Below are positions 16,679 to 24,048 of a stretch of DNA of 34,156 nucleotides, one piece after another (the first letter of the stretch is position 1; every line of letters begins with the position of its first letter). Source of the DNA: Leptolinea sp. UBA5366. GTDB taxonomy: Bacteria > Chloroflexota > Anaerolineae > Anaerolineales > Anaerolineaceae. The DNA lies in NCBI GenBank assembly GCA_002407845.1, contig DHPK01000001.1, positions 20,573 through 54,728 of the forward strand, read 5' to 3'. The notes under the pieces are model-generated. The model was given only the letters and a program-made list of their open reading frames with translations. It was not told the DNA's origin and made no database searches. The position numbers and the translations under genes were made by a program.

Positions 16679-17263
16679 CTATTGAACACGATAAGTACTC
16701 TGGATGTTTCCGTCAGCATCCTTGAGGACAACGGTTTCCCCTGACTGCCAGACTGGGTCAACTTTCCCCCAGTAGAGTTCAAAAGGTGTGTTGTGCCCAT
16801 TGCGAGAGTAAAGTTCGATAAAGAAATCCTGTTTGAGCAGCTGGATGTTGGGGAATTTGAACGCGTTGCCGTCAGCGTCCTCGAGCAGCCAGTTTTCGAG
16901 ATTGACGACCAGATCGGAGTTGCTAACGATTCGGATGGTTTCAGAGTTAACATCTCCGGTGCCGATGACCTGAGTAATTTTCACCAGCTGGTCCCGCACT
17001 GGTGGAATTGCCTGAGCAGGATCCGTTTGACCGGTTGGCTGCGCTATCTCAGCGGGCTCAGTACTTGGTTCAACGATTGCGAAATCGATTTCCAGCGTCG
17101 GCTGAACCGTCGGGGCAGCGGGAGCTTGATTCGAGGTGATCAGTGTGTAGGGCTTGTCAGCGTTCCGGATGTTCTCCCAATAGTAAAGGACGGCAAAGGT
17201 GGCAGAGACTGAGACAATGATGTTAATAATCAGCAGCAGGACGATTTTCCAGAAAGATTTCAT
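16679..17263 (-). CDS. Membrane-anchored lamin-tail-domain protein
   Basis: The 194-residue product has an N-terminal membrane anchor (residues about 6-29), a Pro/Thr/Ala-rich stalk (45-95) and a C-terminal lamin tail domain: ETIRIVSNSDLVVNLENW, then LEDADGNAFKFPNI, ELYSRNG and the WQSGETVVLKDADGN strand pair. Bacterial lamin-tail domains are Ig-fold modules on secreted or surface proteins, often next to nucleases or phosphatases, but no enzyme part exists here. It probably displays the domain outside the cell; the partner is unknown. AGGGA precedes the ATG. It lies 168 nt upstream of dnaX on the same strand. Confidence 0.72.
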   Translation of the reverse strand: MKSFWKIVLLLIINIIVSVSATFAVLYYWENIRNADKPYTLITSNQAPAAPTVQPTLEIDFAIVEPSTEPAEIAQPTGQTDPAQAIPPVRDQLVKITQVIGTGDVNSETIRIVSNSDLVVNLENWLLEDADGNAFKFPNIQLLKQDFFIELYSRNGHNTPFELYWGKVDPVWQSGETVVLKDADGNIQSTYRVQ

Positions 17264-17314
17264 TTGATTCCCTATGCAGTTCCTTTGAAAAATTTTACTC
17301 GATAATTTGTAATC

Positions 17315-17328
17315 CTATTACAATAGGG
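17315..17328 (+). repeat. Inverted repeat over the NYN gene's ribosome-binding region
   Basis: CCTATT (17315-17320) and AATAGG (17323-17328) form a perfect 6-bp inverted repeat with a 2-nt centre, ending just before the ATG at 17331. The GGGG next to the start is partly inside the arm. It could be an operator or limit ribosome access; a hairpin with a 2-nt loop is sterically poor, so a DNA-level role is likelier if any. Confidence 0.4.
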
Positions 17329-17330
17329 GC

Positions 17331-17834
17331 ATGATTTACATTGTGGATGGGCACAATCTGATTCCAAAAATTCCCGGATTGACGCTGGGACAGTTGGATG
17401 ACGAAGATCAGCTGATCGAAATTTTGCAGGAATATGCCAGATTGACGCGCTCCTGCATCGAAGTTTATTTCGACAAGGCGGTTCCTGGTTTTGGCGGAAA
17501 GAAGAAAGTCGGGATGATCAAAGTACAATATGTGTCAGAAAAAACAACAGCGGACGAAGTCATCATCCGACGGGTTCAGACCGCGGGAAAGCGCAGCGCT
17601 GAACTGACGGTGATTTCCTCTGATCAGCATGTCCTGCAGCAGATTCGTTCTCTTGGCGCTAAATCCCTTAGCTCAGATCAGTTTTCGAAAGAGATCAGAC
17701 GAACTTTTCAAGACCCGCCGGTCTTCCATAAAAAAACAAGAGCGCTCCCGTTGGAACGCCCGCTGTCAGAACATGAAGTCAGCGAATGGCTTGAGATGTT
17801 TAATTCTGGACCTTCAGAAAAATACTCAGAATAA
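17331..17834 (+). CDS. NYN-domain (YacP-like) ribonuclease-type protein
   Basis: The 167-residue product starts MIYIVDGHNLI, the first acidic motif of the NYN/PIN-like fold, and contains VYFDKAVPGFGG, the TTADEVIIRRV motif with the next acidic residues and ELTVISSDQHV, matching YacP-type NYN proteins that in Bacillus include the ribosome-associated mRNA endonuclease Rae1. Acidic residues at Asp6, Asp47-48 region, Asp75 region and Asp98 region would bind Mg2+. It is predicted to be a cytosolic RNA-cleaving enzyme; this function is inferred. It is alone on the plus strand and its last 35 bases overlap, tail to tail, the end of the TspO-like gene. Confidence 0.75.
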   Translation: MIYIVDGHNLIPKIPGLTLGQLDDEDQLIEILQEYARLTRSCIEVYFDKAVPGFGGKKKVGMIKVQYVSEKTTADEVIIRRVQTAGKRSAELTVISSDQHVLQQIRSLGAKSLSSDQFSKEIRRTFQDPPVFHKKTRALPLERPLSEHEVSEWLEMFNSGPSEKYSE

Positions 17835-18291
17835 TTAAGAATATCATCCAAAGATTGGCAGGAATAAATAACCCGCCAGCACGCTGATCAACCAGTGCTG
17901 CCATCACCAGGTCGATCAAACCCAGTACCAGTCCGGCAATTGAGAGGACGAGCGCTCCGGTGATGTTGCCTGCGGAAAAAAGCATGTAATTCCAACTGTA
18001 GATCAATCCGAGAAAAATGAACGAATTGATCAATACATTTTTGCGCCGATTGACATTAACCGTATTCTTCGAGATGATGAAAAACGCCAAACCAAGACAA
18101 GCCAGAATGACGAATTGGAGGATGATCATGAGTGTCTGGGATGGGAATAAACCGGGCAGTGCGATCGCGCCCTGATAAACGCCCGCCTTATCTTGAATGA
18201 TAAGATTGGCGATAAACCCGCCAAAAACGCCTGTTGTTAAGACCAGCAGCAAAATACCGGTTATGACAGAAGACTTTTTCATGTTTTGCAT
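17800..18291 (-). CDS. Five-helix membrane protein, TspO/MBR-like
   Basis: The product of about 163 residues has five hydrophobic helices and little else. The order LPGLFPSQTLMIILQ, NSFIFLGLIYSWNYMLF and the final AGGLFIPANLWMIFLI resembles the TspO/MBR tryptophan-rich sensory family (PGWVFPPVWTILY, LNLxWxPxFF, AGxLLxPYLxW), but many of the conserved Trp residues are missing, so the match is distant. TspO proteins bind porphyrins and act in stress responses; I do not claim that role here. The ATG at 18291 overlaps the upstream stop in TAATG, which indicates translational coupling and decides the start over an open frame reaching 18324. Confidence 0.55.
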   Translation of the reverse strand: MQNMKKSSVITGILLLVLTTGVFGGFIANLIIQDKAGVYQGAIALPGLFPSQTLMIILQFVILACLGLAFFIISKNTVNVNRRKNVLINSFIFLGLIYSWNYMLFSAGNITGALVLSIAGLVLGLIDLVMAALVDQRAGGLFIPANLWMIFLIILSIFLKVQN

Positions 18292-19928
18292 TATCCATAA
18301 ACCCCGGACGCTGTCAAAATCCAAGCGCTGATGAGAGCCGGGATGAAGGCTGAAATCAAAGGATTATGGGTTCTCCTTTCAATTTTTACTTGCATCCCTA
18401 ATAATAAACCAAAAACGATCAAAGCAGTTTCAAGCGTAACGATGAATGTTCCCCAGGAAATTCGGAAAGAGCTGTCTGGGTCAAATTCGAACCAGCCAGC
18501 GATTGATTCCCAGCCGCTCTGACCAGCAAACGTCAGGGGCAGGTAATGAATCAAAAGAATTATTGCAATCGGACAGCAGCAAACCAGCAGTCTGCGTCTG
18601 AAACTTAGATTGGAAAATGCGCATAGTCCATAAATGAGCAGACAGGGCAAAAACAGCTTGAGTGCGGATTCCAGCTGGTCTGCCGGTAAAGGCTTCAACA
18701 GCGGGAAATCGATCATGAAGAGGCGCGAAAAAACCAGGATCGTCAGATAAAGGGCGGATACTAGCAGCAGACTGCGGAGGATTGCGATCAGGCATGCTGT
18801 CCAAGAGTTGCATTTAATACGCTGTTTGACACGGCGGTTGCCAAAAAAGATAAATAAAAGAATACCCCCTGCATGAATGAAGATGAACAGCGTAAAGAGC
18901 ACTGCGCTATTCAGTTTGAACGGGTCGCCGCCTTTTTGAATTAATACTGTCAGGATCAGCAGAAATGCAATGATTCCGAGAAACGGGATTAGCCAAGCTG
19001 ATATGCGAAACCGATTCAGGTCAGATTTCTGTTTATCTTGATCAACCGAATCGTTATCAGTTCCTTTGCACTCAATCGTGGACTGCGTCAAGGCAGTGAG
19101 CGGGATCATTACCGCAAGAAGGATAACCGTACCTAAAAACAGCAAAATTTCGCGTAACCATGAAGTTTGACTGGAAGAGGTAAACCAAAATGGGGAATCA
19201 TTTGGGATCGACAGCGCTTGATGAAAATGGTCGATGATCAAAGCGATGACAGATGGCTGGCGTGAAAGCAGCAAATGCGGTGAGTATAAACTTTCAGTTG
19301 GTTTTTTTTCATCCGGACGGAAAACCGAATAAGCATCGGCGTCCGAACCGATTTGCAGGATATTTGCATGGTCCCCAATGAACGATTCTGCCAGCGCCGG
19401 ATCAGATCCCAGCCAGGCGATCGCCTGATATTGTGATAATGAATCTTGAAAGCCAGTTTCTGTTTGGGACTGATGGCTAGGATCAATGGTGAAGGACACA
19501 GCAGTGAGCCCGATCAAGTCCGGCACAACGAAAGGCTGAGCCTTGAGAAATATATAAGCGTTGGCGGCGGCTGACCAGCCGTCTGCGAGCGGCAGGTCGG
19601 TAGGCTCGCTATCACTAGGCTTGCCAATAATGCGCGGGCTGACAGAGAGTGCGACAAAACCGCGGCGCGCAAATTCAATTGCCAGAGAGGAGGACGCTTC
19701 CGGGTCAGCCTGAAGCGCATCGACCAGAACGACTGCCGGACGGCGGTTGAGCGCCTGCGCTTCGATCGGCCGGTAAAGCTTGGCGATGTGGTAATTATCC
19801 TCGGTGATTTCAACCGGTACTTTATGAATCAGAATCTTCCCGCCATTGGTATCCATCCATCTGGCAGCTGCAGCACAAATTAAGAACAGGGCGAGCAATC
19901 CAGCCAACAGGCTGCGATTCGATTTCAA
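18291..19928 (-). CDS. Membrane protein with extracytoplasmic alpha/beta-hydrolase-like domain
   Basis: The 545-residue product starts with a membrane helix (7-23), followed by a soluble domain of about 240 residues and then eight or so hydrophobic helices (about 260-545). The soluble part resembles an alpha/beta-hydrolase core: PAVVLVDALQ, EFARRGFVALSVSPR, and the later IAWLGSDPA strand, yet the nucleophile elbow GxSxG is not evident (LIGLTAVSF is in its place), so it may be inactive. I do not recognise the family; similar large membrane proteins are typical of Anaerolineae. The start is a TTG at 19928; no strong Shine-Dalgarno is seen. It is 6 nt downstream of the secreted protein gene and overlaps the next. 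Confidence 0.5.
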   Translation of the reverse strand: MKSNRSLLAGLLALFLICAAAARWMDTNGGKILIHKVPVEITEDNYHIAKLYRPIEAQALNRRPAVVLVDALQADPEASSSLAIEFARRGFVALSVSPRIIGKPSDSEPTDLPLADGWSAAANAYIFLKAQPFVVPDLIGLTAVSFTIDPSHQSQTETGFQDSLSQYQAIAWLGSDPALAESFIGDHANILQIGSDADAYSVFRPDEKKPTESLYSPHLLLSRQPSVIALIIDHFHQALSIPNDSPFWFTSSSQTSWLREILLFLGTVILLAVMIPLTALTQSTIECKGTDNDSVDQDKQKSDLNRFRISAWLIPFLGIIAFLLILTVLIQKGGDPFKLNSAVLFTLFIFIHAGGILLFIFFGNRRVKQRIKCNSWTACLIAILRSLLLVSALYLTILVFSRLFMIDFPLLKPLPADQLESALKLFLPCLLIYGLCAFSNLSFRRRLLVCCCPIAIILLIHYLPLTFAGQSGWESIAGWFEFDPDSSFRISWGTFIVTLETALIVFGLLLGMQVKIERRTHNPLISAFIPALISAWILTASGVYG

Positions 19929-19934
19929 GCCGGT

Positions 19935-20645
19935 TTACCGCAGGATGATGGAGCGTGCGAGCGTGTCGAGCGCAGCGATGGCAGGTGTCCAGCCTTCAAC
20001 GGGCAGCGTGTTCCAGTCAAATCCTGCAGGATTAATCGCGGTTGTCAGCTGCGGGTGGCTGATCGGAATGGCAAGACTCAGATAAAACTTTCCGTCCTGC
20101 GAGATGCCCTGCACAGCGTAAATCAGACTTGAATTGTCGACAGATGCGCCGCTGTCTCCGAAAGCTGTCAGATAGCGAACTGCAGTCCCAGTTGAGAATT
20201 GAATGATTTCAGGCAACGCGGCAAAAAGCTGAGTTTTGTCCTGAATCGGCAGAAAAGGAACTGGAAAATTAACTGCACTTGTGCCGGAACCCGAATTGAC
20301 AGCATTAATCATGGTAGTCAAATCTGTAGCGTTCTTATAAATCTCGGTATTCACGGAGGATAAACCATTGATGGTAAATGCGGTCGCTTCAGCCGCAATT
20401 TTTCCAGCAACTGTATAATCGTCGAGTGAAATCGCGGCGCTGGAAAGCCGTGCTTCAGAGAGCGGTTTATCCGCAGGTGCAGACACACTGTTCATGACTG
20501 TGAAACAGCGCGCATTGGCGCTTGGGGCTTTCAATTGAATTGTCGCTGCCATATTGCTGCACTCAAGCGCCACATCCTCTGCAATGACTGCTTCAAATGA
20601 GAGTAAAAACAGCAGTAACAGGATGATCGTGATATTTTTTTTCAT
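19935..20645 (-). CDS. Secreted protein of unknown function
   Basis: The 236-residue product has a clear signal peptide (MKKN, hydrophobic core, cleavage after AVIA at about residue 22) and no other membrane segment. Two Cys (in LECSN and NARCFTV) could form a disulfide. The rest is Ser/Ala/Thr-rich with a segment on initiating or summing states (AALPEIIQFSTGTAVRYL) that I cannot assign to a family. The Shine-Dalgarno GGAGGT five bases before the ATG is the best in the neighbourhood, implying strong translation. Its stop lies 6 nt before the hydrolase/membrane protein gene, so the two products probably work together at the envelope. Confidence 0.55.
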   Translation of the reverse strand: MKKNITIILLLLFLLSFEAVIAEDVALECSNMAATIQLKAPSANARCFTVMNSVSAPADKPLSEARLSSAAISLDDYTVAGKIAAEATAFTINGLSSVNTEIYKNATDLTTMINAVNSGSGTSAVNFPVPFLPIQDKTQLFAALPEIIQFSTGTAVRYLTAFGDSGASVDNSSLIYAVQGISQDGKFYLSLAIPISHPQLTTAINPAGFDWNTLPVEGWTPAIAALDTLARSIILR

Positions 20646-20700
20646 TCGTACCTCCGAAATCAGACCGCTGGTACTAGGACCGACCGGCAGTCCGTCTAGT

Positions 20701-22377
20701 TTATTCTTCCGATGCTTTTTTCAGATTTTTAATCATGTAATACTGCGCACGAGAAAAACCGCGCGATTGATAATATTTTCGGGTCCCGATCGCTGCAATG
20801 ACTGCCAGCCGCTGACAACCGTTCGCCTGTGCAATTTCAGCAGCACGATTGATCAGCCTTGTGCCCAACCCGGCGTGCTGCGCCGCGCCAGTCTGCTCTT
20901 TTCCGACCGGCAGCGATTGACCATAGATATGAATCTCCCGGATGATTGCGGCGCCTTCCAGTTCCTGAATGCCCAGCGCAGGAGAGGCAGCGTTCGGCAG
21001 CGACAGCCGCAGATACCCGGCGATTTTATCGTCCGGCGTGACGAACTGTAAGAAATGCTCCTCCGCACTGGCGGCTTGATAGACATAATCCTGCAGACTC
21101 AGTTCGGCAGCTTTTACTTTTTGTCCTCTGATCTCACGGCAGCGGATGCAATGGCATTCGGTCCCATTTTCAAGCAGATGCTTCTGGATATCCATACGCA
21201 GGCTGGAACGCGTACTACCGGCGACGATATGATGCGCCGGAATATCGCGAATGACACGATTGACGCGGCAGTAGGGCGGAATGAAAGGTTTGACCCCAGC
21301 GATCAGATTGACCAGCGTCTCTGTTTCATAGGGATGATAATTTCCCGCTGTCCACTCCTGATAGAGATCAGAATTTTCAAGCAGTTGGGTAGGGTAGATT
21401 TTTATCTCGTCCGGGCAGAATCCCAATCCCTCATCAGCACTTTTCCACAAACGCAGGAAATCCTCGTGATCTGAGGCGGGCGTTGCCCCAAGCAGGTTTG
21501 GCATCCAATGCATGACGAGCTTGAATCCGGCTGCCCGGCAAAGTGCGCAGGCGTCCAAAGCCTGCTGAACGCTATGCCCGCGGCGATTGCGCCGGAGCAG
21601 ATCGTCATCCAAACTTTGAATTCCGAGCTGAATTTTTGTGACGCCCAGCAGCCGCAGCTGTTTCAGTCTTTCAACCGTGATCTCATCCGGCCGGGTTTCA
21701 ACCACCAGCCCGACATTTCGATGCTTTGCAGTTTCATTTTTTTTCTGTGCGGAGAGCAGGTCGCTTGAATCGCTGCCGTTCATTGCATCGAAACAACGCT
21801 GGATGAACCAATTTTGATATTCATCTGGATAACAGGTCCAGGAGCCGCCCAAAATCAGCAGTTCGATTTTCTCTGTCGGGTGCCCGACTGCCTCATAGGC
21901 GGTCAGTCTTGATTGGACTTGCAGGTAAGGATCAAAATTATTTTGGAAGGCGCGGGCGGCGCCGGGCTCATCTGGCAGATAGCTCTTCGGCATGCGTGAA
22001 TCGTCCGGGCAAAAAATACAATTCCCCGGACAGGGAAAGGGTTCAGTCAGCACGGTCACAGTCGTCACACCGCTCAGCGTCCGGGTTGGCTTCATTCTTA
22101 TCTTGGATAATAGACTTGGGTTCTCGGCAATCTCTCCGCTGGCAACCAGATCACGATAAACTTTCACGAGCGCATGTTTGGCTACATTTCCGCGCTTCGG
22201 CACGGGATTGGCGCGGATTGTCTTGAAAACATCCGCTCCGTCCATCACCTTAAAAAGGATGACCTTGGCAGTTTCAAGAATTTCAGGTGTGTACTTTCTT
22301 GATTCGTGCCATTCTGCTGTGTCCTTAATCCGCGCCTTATCCTTTTTGACTAAAGCGTTATCGGTGATTTCCGTCAT
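20701..22377 (-). CDS. elp3: Elp3-type tRNA uridine-34 modification enzyme (radical SAM/GNAT)
   Basis: The 558-residue product is a bacterial Elp3, a single-subunit counterpart of the eukaryotic Elongator catalytic subunit that adds carboxymethyl groups to wobble uridine using acetyl-CoA and a radical SAM centre. Seen are the [4Fe-4S] ligands Cys116, Cys120 and Cys123 (CPGNCIFC), LILGGSWTCYPDEYQ, GLVVETRPDEI, LGIQSLDDDLLRRNRRGH, the HWMPNLLGATP strand, a Cys-rich zinc area (CHCIRC), and a GNAT domain from about residue 430 with AGLGTRLINRAAEIA and KYYQSRGF. Structures of the Dehalococcoides mccartyi Elp3 show this architecture in the same phylum. The start is 5 nt after the CapA-like stop. 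Confidence 0.92.
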   Translation of the reverse strand: MTEITDNALVKKDKARIKDTAEWHESRKYTPEILETAKVILFKVMDGADVFKTIRANPVPKRGNVAKHALVKVYRDLVASGEIAENPSLLSKIRMKPTRTLSGVTTVTVLTEPFPCPGNCIFCPDDSRMPKSYLPDEPGAARAFQNNFDPYLQVQSRLTAYEAVGHPTEKIELLILGGSWTCYPDEYQNWFIQRCFDAMNGSDSSDLLSAQKKNETAKHRNVGLVVETRPDEITVERLKQLRLLGVTKIQLGIQSLDDDLLRRNRRGHSVQQALDACALCRAAGFKLVMHWMPNLLGATPASDHEDFLRLWKSADEGLGFCPDEIKIYPTQLLENSDLYQEWTAGNYHPYETETLVNLIAGVKPFIPPYCRVNRVIRDIPAHHIVAGSTRSSLRMDIQKHLLENGTECHCIRCREIRGQKVKAAELSLQDYVYQAASAEEHFLQFVTPDDKIAGYLRLSLPNAASPALGIQELEGAAIIREIHIYGQSLPVGKEQTGAAQHAGLGTRLINRAAEIAQANGCQRLAVIAAIGTRKYYQSRGFSRAQYYMIKNLKKASEE

Positions 22378-22382
22378 GTTTT

Positions 22383-23831
22383 CTATTGTATAGTACTTTC
22401 GTTGAATATGCGTTCAAGCATCGCGGTGCGCTCATCCTTAGTCATGAAACGGCTCAGCGCATTATTGATAAATTTTATCGTGAGGACTTCTGTGCTGATG
22501 TGGCGGTTGTTGTAGAACACATGCCGATCAAGCGTGGCTTCGCCTGTTTCCGGCAGATAAAATGCCTGGTCGAAGAACAGGTTGCCCAGCCCGAAATGGG
22601 TAAATGATTTTTTATTAATTGAAAACGCCATCGGGATATGCGACTGGCTGCCGCTTGTGATCACCGCCCCGGCATCGACCGCTGCGTTGAACGATTCCCG
22701 CATTTCTTCATTCGGAGAAACGCGATAATATTCGATGTGCTGGAAAGTCACGATTGGCATATATCCGGCAGCTTTTGCGTCTTTGATCTGAGCCGTCAGC
22801 AGCGACAAGTCGCAATGGGCTGCCCCCGGACGTGTTTCAGATGCAACTGCGTAGCCGATTTCTTTGGCATTGCAGCCCAAAAACGCGAATTTATTGCCGT
22901 TATGTTCAATCAGCAGCGGCTTCTGCGCCTCTTCAAGCGTCCTACCGCCTCCGTAATATGGAATGCCGGCATCGTCATATAAATCGAGTGTGTAATAGAC
23001 TGCGCTATCGCCATAATCCTGAAAATGGTCGCCTGCCAGTTCAATCACGTCCGTGCCGATCGATGTGAGCAGTTCCAGCCGTTCTGGCTTGGAACAAAAC
23101 ACAAGGCGATCCAATTCTTCATCCGTTTGCGAGCAATTTGGCGCAAATGGAATTTCATTGTTGATATGCAAGATGTCCGCAGCCCGCAATGTGTCGCCGA
23201 TGTTCGTCGCTGGATACTCCGTGCCCCAAACGTACATGTAGCCCTCAACTGCCCGGACGAGCGCAGTCACTCCGGTCATCATGATGTTTGTCAGTTTTTC
23301 CGGATCCCGATTCGAAGGCTGGATAGCGCTCCAGTCCGCTTCGGTCATTGATTCGGTTCCGTTCAAACGCAAAGTCAGCGGCCATTGATCTGCGTCGAAC
23401 TCATGATGCAGCGGGTTTTGACCGTCGATTGCGATCACTTTAAACCGGGCGTCCAGTTGATCAAAGGGCAGAATCAGCCATTTTTCGAGTCTGACTGCTT
23501 GGCCGGTCGCGACCATGAACTCTGTTTCGAAAGTAACGCGGTTGACATTTGTCTCACCGAATTGAGAAACGAACGACGGTTGATCGGACGCGATCACCGT
23601 AATTTCGTCCGTAGGAAATCGATCGAAGACATAATCTGATCCTGACCAGAATTTTTGGAAATCCGCAAATGAAACTTCATCCGTCAGCGTTGTGAACGGC
23701 GCAGCCAGGACGTAAACAACCTTTTGAGGAGCTGGCAGCTCTGCTGTTTCCTGTGCGGAAACACTGATCGGGGTGGATAAAATTAAAATGAACAAACAAA
23801 GGGTCAGGATTAAGGAAAAGATTTTCTTCAT
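22383..23831 (-). CDS. CapA-family (PGA_cap) exported protein
   Basis: The 482-residue product has a signal peptide (cleavage after SVSA near 26), an N-terminal part of about 190 residues that I do not recognise, and a CapA metallophosphatase-like domain: ELAGDHFQDYG, LDLYDDAGIPYYGGGRTLEEA, NGNKFAFLGCNA, IVTFQHIEYY, GSQSHIPMAF and HFGLGNLFFDQ. In classical CapA the first of these reads NNH; here Gly-Asp-His replaces Asn-Asn-His. CapA proteins are linked to poly-gamma-glutamate capsule formation, but most homologs, and this one without capB/capC, are of unknown role. The ATG has no Shine-Dalgarno, and a TATAAT sits six bases before it. Confidence 0.75.
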   Translation of the reverse strand: MKKIFSLILTLCLFILILSTPISVSAQETAELPAPQKVVYVLAAPFTTLTDEVSFADFQKFWSGSDYVFDRFPTDEITVIASDQPSFVSQFGETNVNRVTFETEFMVATGQAVRLEKWLILPFDQLDARFKVIAIDGQNPLHHEFDADQWPLTLRLNGTESMTEADWSAIQPSNRDPEKLTNIMMTGVTALVRAVEGYMYVWGTEYPATNIGDTLRAADILHINNEIPFAPNCSQTDEELDRLVFCSKPERLELLTSIGTDVIELAGDHFQDYGDSAVYYTLDLYDDAGIPYYGGGRTLEEAQKPLLIEHNGNKFAFLGCNAKEIGYAVASETRPGAAHCDLSLLTAQIKDAKAAGYMPIVTFQHIEYYRVSPNEEMRESFNAAVDAGAVITSGSQSHIPMAFSINKKSFTHFGLGNLFFDQAFYLPETGEATLDRHVFYNNRHISTEVLTIKFINNALSRFMTKDERTAMLERIFNESTIQ

Positions 23832-23837
23832 AAAATT

Positions 23838-23843
23838 ATTATA
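23838..23843 (-). promoter_or_regulatory. -10 box six bases before the CapA-like ATG
   Basis: TATAAT occupies 23843-23838 on the minus strand and is separated from the ATG at 23831 by exactly six bases (AATTTT). Transcription would begin at about the A of the ATG, giving a leaderless message, which agrees with the lack of a Shine-Dalgarno. A weak -35 (CTGGAA, 23866-23861) is at 17-bp spacing. Confidence 0.5.
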
Positions 23844-24048
23844 TATCGAATGGAAAAGTTTTCCAGAAATTGTTCATTCAATTTTCCTCAATTTATCAAT
23901 CGATCCAAGCCTGAATCGGGTTAATTGTCTCGTTTGGAGCTTAGTTATGCTAAAAAACTGCCCGATATTTTTCGTGAAAGGCACAGCTGAGGGATGTGGC
24001 AGGTCATGCCACGGATTATGGTAAATCAGTTTAACCGATTGATCTCTA

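Noticed and set aside
23996..24012. Perfect 6-bp hairpin after rimO
   Set aside because: On the minus strand it has no U-tract, so I do not call it a terminator.
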